Shown here: piece by piece, positions 1-8,200 of the stretch | Layout of the letters: every line of letters begins with the position of its first letter | How positions within the stretch are numbered: position 1 is the stretch's first letter | Assembly (NCBI GenBank): GCA_936943465.1 | Contig: CAKZJN010000211.1 | Coordinates: forward strand, 1-8,200 | Source: an uncultured Rhodoferax sp. | Lineage (GTDB): Bacteria; Pseudomonadota; Gammaproteobacteria; Burkholderiales; Burkholderiaceae_C | Length of the DNA stretch: 8,200 nucleotides | Direction: 5' to 3' | Notes under the pieces: generated by a model | What the model was told of the DNA's origin: nothing | The model's input: the letters and a program-made list of their open reading frames with translations, nothing else | Database searches by the model: none | Position numbers and translations under genes: made by a program

Positions 1-398
1 AAAAAGGGGATGTCGGCCAGAAACGGGACCTCAAACTGCGGGCGCTCGGGAATCTTGGCCTGCACATAGTTAATGCCAGCAAACGCCGAAAATCCGGCAC
101 CAAATAGGCTGAGCGCCAGACCGGTGGCGTACTGGTTGGTGTTCAGCCAGATCACCAGCGCGCCAAACACCGCCGCCATGAACGCGCCGGCCAGAATGCC
201 GGCCAGGAAACCCATAACGTCGCTGCCGGTGGCAACCACGGCGGCAAAACCGGCAATCGCCGAGCACAGCATGATGCCCTCGGCCCCCAGGTTCACGATG
301 CCGGCTTTCTCATTGATCAGCAGGCCCAACGAGGCAATGGCCAGCACCGTGCCCGCATTCAGCGTGGCTGCAATCAGTAATGCGTAGGAAGCATCCAT
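1..398 (-). CDS. ABC importer permease 2, BMP/nucleoside class (partial, C-terminus beyond left edge)
   Basis: Inner-membrane permease of an ABC importer of the branched-chain permease superfamily, in the subgroup paired with BMP/nucleoside-type binding proteins. About 132 N-terminal residues are visible, starting MDASYALLIAATLNAG; the rest lies left of the window. The first 110 residues are strongly hydrophobic with several membrane segments. The motif NLGAEGIML (about residues 36-44) and LNTNQYATGLAL (85-96) are characteristic of the second, shorter permease of this transporter class. The ATG shares one base with the TAA of the upstream permease (TAATG), and AGGAG sits 7 bases before it (410-406), so the start is well supported and translation is probably coupled. 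It should pair with the neighbouring permease as a heterodimer. Family assignment is firm. Substrate (nucleoside, purine base or another BMP-class ligand) is inferred from the nearby xanthine dehydrogenase genes. Confidence 0.9.
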   Translation of the reverse strand, partial: MDASYALLIAATLNAGTVLAIASLGLLINEKAGIVNLGAEGIMLCSAIAGFAAVVATGSDVMGFLAGILAGAFMAAVFGALVIWLNTNQYATGLALSLFGAGFSAFAGINYVQAKIPERPQFEVPFLADIPF

Positions 399-1460
399 TA
401 TTTGGCTCCTGCAGTGTGCTTCCACACCAAGCGGTAATTCACCAGCGTGTCACAGCCCAGCAGCGTGAAGAGCAGCAGCCCCTGGAACACGCCGGTCAGC
501 GACTTGGGCAGCCCCAGCCGCGATTGCGCCAACTCGCCACCGATATAAAACATGCTCATCAGCACGGCAGAAAACATCATGCCCACCGGGTGCAAACGCC
601 CCACATAGGCGACGATGATGGCGGCGAAACCATAGCCCGCCGGCACATAAGGGGTGAGTTGCCCGATGGGGCCTGCCACCTCCAACGCACCGGCCAGACC
701 GGCCATGCCGCCCGAGATCAGGAATGCGGTCCACAAAGCGCCACGCGACGAGAAGCCCGCGTAGCGCGCAGCCGCCGGAGCCAGGCCGCCGACCTGCTGG
801 GCAAAACCGGCCCGGGTACGGAACAGAAACACCCACATGCCCGCCACACCCAGGAGCGCAAACAGCACACCAATCGACATACGCGAGCCGCTGAACAGCC
901 GCGGAATGCGGGTCACCAGATCAAAGTTCTTGGTTTGCGGAAAGTTGTAGCCATTGGGGTCTTTCCAGGGGCCATACACCATGTAGCCCAGCACCTGAAT
1001 CGCCACGTACACCAGCATCAAACTAACCAGAATTTCGTTGGTGTTGAAGCGGTCTTTGAGGAAAGCGGAAATCCCGGCCCAGAACATGCCGCCTAGAACG
1101 CCCGCCATCAAAATGGGCACGACGATCAGGCCGCTGCTGGTGTTGTCGGCCATCAGCGCCACGCCGCTGGCCGCCACTGCGCCAATCAGGTACTGGCCTT
1201 CGGCGCCAATGTTCCAGACGTTGGAGCGGTAGCAAACCGCCAGCCCCAAGGCAATCAGCAACAGGGGCGTGGCTTTCACCACCAGTTCACCCAGGGCGTA
1301 GCCGCTTTTGAGTGGCTCCCAGAAGAAAATCTGCAAACCGCGCACCGGGTCTTTGCCCAGCATCACAAACAAAATGACCCCGATGACCACCGTGCACAGC
1401 AGCGCCAAGATCGGCGAGCCATAGCTCCAGAAACTGGACGGCTGGGGGCGTGCTTCAAGC

Positions 1461-1468
<8 letters not shown>
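398..1468 (-). CDS. ABC importer permease 1, BMP/nucleoside class
   Basis: Inner-membrane permease of 356 residues, a usual length for the longer permease of BMP-type nucleoside importers (relatives of Bacillus YufP/NupP). A short basic N-terminus is followed by a membrane segment at about 18-37 and by further hydrophobic segments over most of the protein. The family motif NVWNIGAEGQ lies at 83-92, FNTNEIL at 141-147, and the cytoplasmic coupling-loop region GLAPAAARYAGFSS at 228-241. An in-frame ATG at 1510 would add 14 arginine-rich residues. I prefer the ATG at 1468 because GGAGG stands 6 bases upstream (1479-1475) and the sequence MLKLEARPQP gives a normal N-terminus. From this start the gene overlaps the end of the ATPase gene by 8 bases, typical of coupled translation. 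The closely related pattern in the next permease suggests the two form the heterodimeric channel. Substrate specificity cannot be read from the sequence. Confidence 0.92.
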
Positions 1469-2999
<1,531 letters not shown>

Positions 3000-3018
3000 C
3001 GTTGGAGGGTTCCCGTTC

Positions 3019-3954
3019 TTACTTCTTCAAGGAAGCGGCTGCGGACTTTACCCGCTCGCGCAACCAGCGCCCGGACTCGGAGGTGTGGGTGCGCTCATGC
3101 CAAAGCTGGTAGTACATCATTTTTGGAAATGCGATCGGGCAGGCCAGAATCTTCACCGGCAGGCTGCTCACGAAGCGCTCGCAATACTGCCGGCTGGTGG
3201 TCAGCACCAGCAAGGTTGATGCCACCATGCCCGGAATCAGTCCGAAATACGGGCAACGGGCCGCAATGTGCCGTTGCAGGCCGAGCGAGGCCAGGTGTCC
3301 GTCAATAAAGCCCTTGGCTCCCGGGTGCGTGGCACCCGGTGCAATGTGCTCCACCTCCAGCCAACTGGCCTGATCCCAGCCCCGGCGCACGGCCGGGTGC
3401 TTTTCGGACACCAGGCACACCACTTCGTCGCTAAACAGGCTGCCCTGGTGCAAGTCGGGCGGCGGCGCAAGCCAGTTGCCAATCACCACGTCCACCTCGC
3501 CCTGCGCCAACTGGGTGCGGTAATCGGTAGCCGGCGACAGTGGGTGGATTTCGATTTCGCACAACGGCGCCTGCGCCTTGATCTCGGACACCAGTTGCGG
3601 CAAAAAAAACGGATCGAGGTAGTCTGCGGCGGCCACCTTGAAGGTGGTACGGGCGCGGGCCGGCTCGAACCCGCGGGCGTCGGTGAACAGCATCTGGGCG
3701 GCACGCAAAATGCTGGCGCTCGGTTCCAGCATCCGTTGACCCGCTACGGTTGGCACCATTCCGGAGCCTGACCGCACCAAAAGGGGGTCTCCGGCAAAAT
3801 CGCGCAGGCGTTTCAAGGCGCTGCTGACCGCTGGCTGGTGCATGCCCAGGCGGATGGCGGCTTTGGAAACACTGCGTTCTGTCAACACGGTATGGAGGAT
3901 CCTTATCAGATGGAGGTCTATCTTGTCGAAAAGGTTTTGGTCTCTCATACGCAT
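3019..3954 (-). CDS. LysR-type transcriptional regulator, divergent from xdhA
   Basis: DNA-binding regulator of 311 residues, normal for LysR proteins. The N-terminal winged helix-turn-helix is clear, with helix-turn-helix around 28-47 (SVSKAAIRLGMHQPAVSSAL) and wing sequence GDPLLVRSGSGMVPT (55-69). The substrate-binding-like effector domain begins near residue 104 (TFKVAAADYLDPFFLPQL). The C-terminal YYQLWHERTH...GRWLRERV (281-302) resembles the NodD/aromatics-type branch. Two candidate starts exist, ATG at 3954 and ATG at 3948. An in-frame TAA at 3960-3958 rules out anything longer, and neither start has a visible Shine-Dalgarno. It is transcribed with the importer genes (18-base gap) and away from xdhA, the classic arrangement for a LysR protein controlling its divergent neighbour. 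I infer that it senses a purine or purine-pathway compound and controls xdhAB and perhaps the importer. The effector is unknown. Confidence 0.93.
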   Translation of the reverse strand: MRMRDQNLFDKIDLHLIRILHTVLTERSVSKAAIRLGMHQPAVSSALKRLRDFAGDPLLVRSGSGMVPTVAGQRMLEPSASILRAAQMLFTDARGFEPARARTTFKVAAADYLDPFFLPQLVSEIKAQAPLCEIEIHPLSPATDYRTQLAQGEVDVVIGNWLAPPPDLHQGSLFSDEVVCLVSEKHPAVRRGWDQASWLEVEHIAPGATHPGAKGFIDGHLASLGLQRHIAARCPYFGLIPGMVASTLLVLTTSRQYCERFVSSLPVKILACPIAFPKMMYYQLWHERTHTSESGRWLRERVKSAAASLKK

Positions 3955-3986
3955 GGATTAATGTGTGCCATATGCTAATGCGTATG
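3946..3986. repeat. Perfect 9-base inverted repeat overlapping the LysR start codon
   Basis: CATACGCAT at 3946-3954 is the exact reverse complement of ATGCGTATG at 3978-3986, with 23 bases between them. The left arm contains both possible LysR start codons (3954-3952 and 3948-3946). The spacing between arm centres is 32 bases, about three helical turns, so both arms would face the same side of the DNA. This suits a dimeric or tetrameric regulator binding two sites, and autoregulation by the LysR protein is a reasonable inference. Confidence 0.6.
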
Positions 3987-3987
3987 G
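3968..3987. promoter_or_regulatory. Candidate LysR operator dyad upstream of xdhA
   Basis: CCATATGC (3968-3975), spacer TAAT, then GCGTATGG (3980-3987) form an 8-base dyad with one mismatch (the A at 3972 faces a G at 3982-3983 region instead of pairing symmetrically). It contains a symmetric T-N12-A pair (3971 and 3984), close to but not identical with the T-N11-A pattern of LysR sites. It ends 45 bases before the xdhA ATG. Its right arm is shared with the 9-base inverted repeat, so the region holds three related half-sites. Confidence 0.5.
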
Positions 3988-4020
3988 TTTGAGCCGACCT
4001 CCCGATTTACCCTCCCGCCC

Positions 4021-4026
4021 GAGGAA
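4021..4026 (+). promoter_or_regulatory. Ribosome binding site of xdhA
   Basis: GAGGAA stands 6 bases before the ATG at 4033. It supports that start, which also matches the natural N-terminus of the ferredoxin-like domain. Confidence 0.7.
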
Positions 4027-4032
4027 CCCTGC

Positions 4033-5501
<1,469 letters not shown>

Positions 5502-5505
<4 letters not shown>

Positions 5506-7826
5506 GCCGCACCATCGCTCCCCAAAAGGCCGCCAAACCCGCCGCCGGCCAGAGCCTGTACCACGAAAGCGCTGCGGCCCAGGTAGCCGGCGCGGTGCAT
5601 TACATCGACGACCTGCCCGAAGTGCGCGGCACGCTTCACGCCGCACCGATTCTTTCCACCCACGCGCACGGCACGCTGCGGGGCGTGGACACCCGCGCCG
5701 CCCGGGCCATGCCCGGTGTGGTGGACGTGGTGCTGGCGCAGGACATTCCGGGCGACCCGATGCTGGCGGCGTTTGCCGGGGATGAGCCGGTGTTTGCCAC
5801 GGACACGGTGCAGTTTGTCGGCCAGGTCATCGGGCTGGTGATTGCCCGCACCACCACGCAGGCGCGCCACGCCGCCCGCAAGGTCACGCTCGACATCGCG
5901 CCCTTGCCCGCCGTCCTGACGGTGCAGGACGCACTGGCGGCCAAGAGCTTTGTTTTGCCCCCGGTGAACGTGCGCCGGGGCGATGCGGCGGCGGCGCTCA
6001 AGACTTCCCAACACACCCTGCACGGCACGCTCGAAGTCGGCGGTCAGGAGCACTTTTATCTGGAGGGCCAGATTGCCTATGTGTTGCCGCTGGAACAAAA
6101 CCAGTGGACGGTGTACAGCAGCACCCAGCACCCCGGCGAGGTGCAGCACTGGGTGGCCCACGCCCTGGGCATCGACAACCACGCGGTGCGCGTGGAGTGC
6201 CGCCGCATGGGCGGAGGCTTTGGCGGCAAGGAAACGCAGGCCGGGCATCTGGCGGTGTGGGCGGCCATTGCAGCGAAGAAAACCGGGCAGGCCATCAAGC
6301 TTCGGCTGGACCGCGATGACGACTTTATGGTCACCGGCAAGCGCCACCCGTTTGCCTATGAGTACACCGCTGGTTTTGACGACTATGGCCGCCTGACGGC
6401 GCTGCAATTGATGATGGCGGCCAACTGCGGCTTCAGCGCCGACCTGTCCGGCCCGGTGGCCGACCGCGCCATCTTTCACAGCGACAACGCCTATTACCTG
6501 GAGCATGTGGACATCACGTCCTACCGCTGCAAAACCAACATGCAGAGCCACACCGCTTTCCGTGGTTTTGGTGGGCCGCAGGGCGTGATCCTGATCGAGG
6601 CCATCATGGGCAACATCGCGCGCTTCCTGAAGCGCGACCCGTTGGATATTCGCCTGTGCAACCTGTACAACGACGAACCGGTCGCCGGTGGCGGCCTGCG
6701 CGACACCACCCATTACCAGATGAAGGTGGAAGACAACATCCTGCAGCCGCTCATGGCCAAGCTGGAAGACAGCAGCGCCTACCGCCAGCGCCGCGCCGAA
6801 ATTGAGGCCTGGAACGCCAACAGCCCGATCCTCAAACGCGGGATTGCGCTCACGCCGGTCAAGTTCGGTATCAGCTTTACCGCCACCCTGTTTAACCAGG
6901 CCGGCGCGCTGGTGCATGTGTACACCGACGGCAGCGTGCAGGTGAACCACGGCGGCACCGAAATGGGCCAGGGCCTGCACACCAAGGTGTCGCAGATCGT
7001 GGCCGACGAGTTGGGCATTCCGTTTGAACGCGTCATGGCCACCGCCAGCGACACCAGCAAGGTAGCCAACGCATCGGCCACGGCCGCATCGGCCGGCACC
7101 GACCTCAACGGCCGCGCCGCCCAGTTTGCCGCCCGCCATGTGCGCGACAACCTGGCCGCATTCGTCTGCGGACTCGACGGTTGCGGCGCCGGTGCCATCC
7201 GCTTTGAAGGCGGCCGCGTGCACTCGCCCAAGACCTCGCGCAGCTTTGAAGAAGTAGTCGGCATGGCCTACGCCAACCGCATCCAGCTCTGGAGCGACGG
7301 CTTCTACCGCACGCCCAAGATTCACTACGACAAAACCACGCTGAGTGGCCGCCCGTTCTATTACTTTGCCTACGGCGCGTCATGCACCGAAGTGGCCATC
7401 GACACCCTCACCGGCGAGAGCCGGGTGCTGAAGGTTGATGTGCTGCACGACGTGGGTCGCAGCATCAACCCCGCGATTGACGTAGGCCAGATTGAAGGCG
7501 GTTTTGTGCAAGGCATGGGCTGGCTCACCACCGAGCAACTGGTGTGGAACGACAAGGGCTACCTGTCAACCCACGCCCCCAGCACCTACAAAATCCCCAC
7601 CGCCGGCGACATCCCGCAGCACTTCAAGGTAGACCTATGGCCCGAGCCCAACCGCGAAGACAACGTGTTCGGTAGCAAAGCCGTAGGCGAACCCCCGTTC
7701 ATGCTCGCCATCAGCGTGTACGAGGCGCTACGTCACGCCGTGGAACAAGCAAGAGCAGACGACAAAGTCGTAGAACTAACCGCCCCCGCCACCGCAGAAA
7801 ATGTCCTCAAGGCCTTAAAAGCGTAA
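5502..7826 (+). CDS. xdhB: Xanthine dehydrogenase large subunit XdhB (molybdopterin-binding)
   Basis: Catalytic subunit, 774 residues, holding the molybdenum cofactor; it hydroxylates hypoxanthine to xanthine and xanthine to urate. The hammerhead-like N-terminal domain spans roughly 20-130 and the molybdopterin-binding domain follows. By alignment from memory with bovine xanthine oxidase, the active-site residues are all present: Q209 (bovine Q767), E244 in GGFGGKE (E802), R322 in DRAIFH (R880), R354 and F356 in AFRGFGG (R912, F914), F459 in KFGISFT (F1009) and E730 in KAVGEPP (E1261, the base). E802, R880 and the two Phe residues distinguish purine hydroxylases from aldehyde oxidases, so a xanthine dehydrogenase call is well supported. 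GGTEMGQGLH (484-493) is a cofactor-binding motif. Length matches the R. capsulatus type. No xdhC follows; the next gene is convergent. The last 70 codons use rarer codons (CTA, GTA, AGA) than the body. Confidence 0.97.
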
Positions 7827-7832
7827 GCGAGA

Positions 7833-7849
7833 AGGCTCCCCAGGAGCCT
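7833..7849. terminator. Short hairpin just after xdhB, competing with the large palindrome
   Basis: AGGCTCC (7833-7839), loop CCA, GGAGCCT (7843-7849) form a perfect 7-base stem starting 6 bases after the xdhB stop codon. Its right half is also part of the left arm of the large palindrome, so the two folds exclude each other. No T-run follows on the plus strand; on the minus strand the stem is followed by TTCTCGC, only weakly T-rich. Possible weak terminator. Confidence 0.4.
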
Positions 7850-7937
7850 GGGTGGCATAGGGTTTTGCGCAGGTAAAGGAGGAGCCCGCCTAAGCGGGCG
7901 GGGGACACGGAGCAAAACCCTATGCCACCCAGACTCC
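7843..7937. repeat. Large nested palindrome with 21-base perfect arms
   Basis: The left arm 7848-7868 (CTGGGTGGCATAGGG...) is the exact reverse complement of the right arm 7912-7932. After one mismatch (7847/7933), GGAG at 7843-7846 pairs with CTCC at 7934-7937, giving a 26-position stem with a single mismatch. The 43-base interior contains its own hairpin and a perfect 8-base Shine-Dalgarno-like AAAGGAGG (7875-7882). As RNA in either direction it would fold into a very stable long hairpin. Candidate roles are bidirectional terminator, transcript-end protection, or a dispersed palindromic/MITE-like element. The sequence alone does not decide. Confidence 0.9.
7884..7899. terminator. Inner GC hairpin of the palindrome
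   Basis: GCCCGC (7884-7889), loop CTAA, GCGGGC (7894-7899) form a 6-base GC-only stem almost co-centred with the large palindrome. It resembles a terminator stem but is not followed by T residues on either strand. Confidence 0.4.
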
Positions 7938-7940
7938 GTG
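7906..7940. repeat. Alternative 7-base stem around the right palindrome arm
   Basis: CACGGAG (7906-7912) is the reverse complement of CTCCGTG (7934-7940), enclosing 21 bases that belong to the right arm. Forming this stem would compete with the long stem, mirroring the competing hairpin on the left side (7833-7849). Together they suggest a three-hairpin alternative fold. Confidence 0.45.
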
Positions 7941-7954
7941 CGAGAGAAAAGAAG

Positions 7955-8200
7955 TTAAACGCCAGCTAAAGACCGCAAACCACCCGGATCAACAAGGTTC
8001 ACGATCCGCCCGGAGCCGCTAATCAGACTGCGCTCCCGCAAATGGCGGAGAACCCGTGACAGGGTTTCCGGCGCAATGCCCAGTTGCGCCGCGATCAGGC
8101 GCTTGCGCTGCTGCAGCTTGACCGAGCAAACGCCCTTGTCGCTGTTTTCGGCATGGCGCAACAGCCACTCGGCGCAACGCGCCTCGGCATCTTTGGCCAA
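7955..8200 (-). CDS. Crp/FNR-family transcriptional regulator (partial, N-terminus beyond right edge)
   Basis: The visible 81 residues are the C-terminal part of a Crp/FNR-type regulator; the cyclic-nucleotide-like sensor domain and start codon lie right of the window. AEARCAEWLLRHAENS (visible residues 5-20) is the end of the dimerisation helix region. A winged helix-turn-helix follows, with QRKRLIAAQLGIAPETLSRVLRHLRERSLI at 31-60. The recognition helix carries E45-x-x-S48-R49, the FNR-type pattern that usually reads TTGAT half sites. A short wing (GSGRIVNLVD, 62-71) and the end of the protein follow. Comparable proteins include FNR, DNR and NnrR types; sensor cysteines or haem-binding features cannot be checked because that part is missing. 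It converges on xdhB and is probably an independent transcription unit. Whether it regulates the purine genes is unknown, and no FNR-type site is seen in the xdhA upstream region. Confidence 0.9.
   Translation of the reverse strand: MAKDAEARCAEWLLRHAENSDKGVCSVKLQQRKRLIAAQLGIAPETLSRVLRHLRERSLISGSGRIVNLVDPGGLRSLAGV

Larger units (their letters stand above)
3955..4032. promoter_or_regulatory. Divergent LysR/xdhA intergenic control region
   Basis: These 78 bases are the only non-coding DNA between the leftward regulator-importer unit and xdhAB, so both promoters must lie here or reach into the LysR gene. The left part (to about 3990) is AT-rich and holds the dyad symmetries listed separately; the right part is C-rich. 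I could not find a convincing sigma-70 -35/-10 pair for either direction, and no FNR-type half site (TTGAT) is present. The regulatory role is inferred from gene orientation and symmetry. Confidence 0.7.
7827..7954. other. Convergent intergenic region between xdhB and Crp/FNR gene
   Basis: This 128-base gap between two converging genes contains no credible coding sequence. Nearly all of it is occupied by the nested palindrome and local hairpins described separately. It most likely acts as a bidirectional transcription end, though no T-run follows the stems in either direction, so a classic intrinsic terminator is not evident. Confidence 0.7.

Noticed and set aside
380..1096. A 238-codon plus-strand frame antisense to permease 1
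   Set aside because: The composition (many His, Gln and Arg) is typical of the antisense of a hydrophobic membrane protein gene, and no family features are visible.
7922..7969. A 15-codon frame starting at the ATG in the right palindrome arm
   Set aside because: It is too short, overlaps the end of the Crp/FNR gene, and is about 40 bases from the AAAGGAGG motif, too far for initiation.

Overview
The window is about 8.2 kb of GC-rich, densely coded bacterial chromosome. Protein styles, codon use and gene order point to a betaproteobacterium, probably Burkholderiales/Comamonadaceae-like. That placement is an inference from family resemblance, not a database result. It reads as a purine uptake and oxidation locus.

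Left half (1-3954, minus strand). A LysR-type regulator (3954 to 3019) is followed after 18 bases by an ABC importer of the BMP/nucleoside class. The importer consists of a double-domain ATPase (2999 to 1461), a first permease (1468 to 398) and a second permease that runs off the left edge (398 to before 1). The three transporter genes overlap by 8 bases and by 1 base, so they look translationally coupled. No substrate-binding lipoprotein lies inside the window; it would be expected to the left.

Centre (3955-4032). A 78-base divergent intergenic region separates the LysR gene from xdhA. It carries strong dyad symmetry: a perfect 9-base inverted repeat whose left arm covers both candidate start codons of the LysR gene, and an overlapping 8-base imperfect dyad.

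Right half (4033-7826, plus strand). xdhA (iron-sulfur/FAD subunit) and xdhB (molybdopterin subunit) of a two-subunit xanthine dehydrogenase overlap by 4 bases. All the cluster cysteines and the molybdenum-site residues I could place are present, so the enzyme should be active. No xdhC maturation gene follows.

Right end (7827-8200). A convergent Crp/FNR-type regulator enters from the right edge and ends at 7955. The 128-base gap between it and xdhB is filled by a large nested palindrome with 21-base perfect arms, an inner hairpin and alternative local hairpins.

Working model: the importer brings in a nucleoside or purine base, XdhAB oxidises hypoxanthine and xanthine to urate, and the LysR protein controls both transcription units from the shared divergent region. 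No clearly novel system is present. The most interesting items are non-coding: the divergent operator and the convergent-end palindrome.
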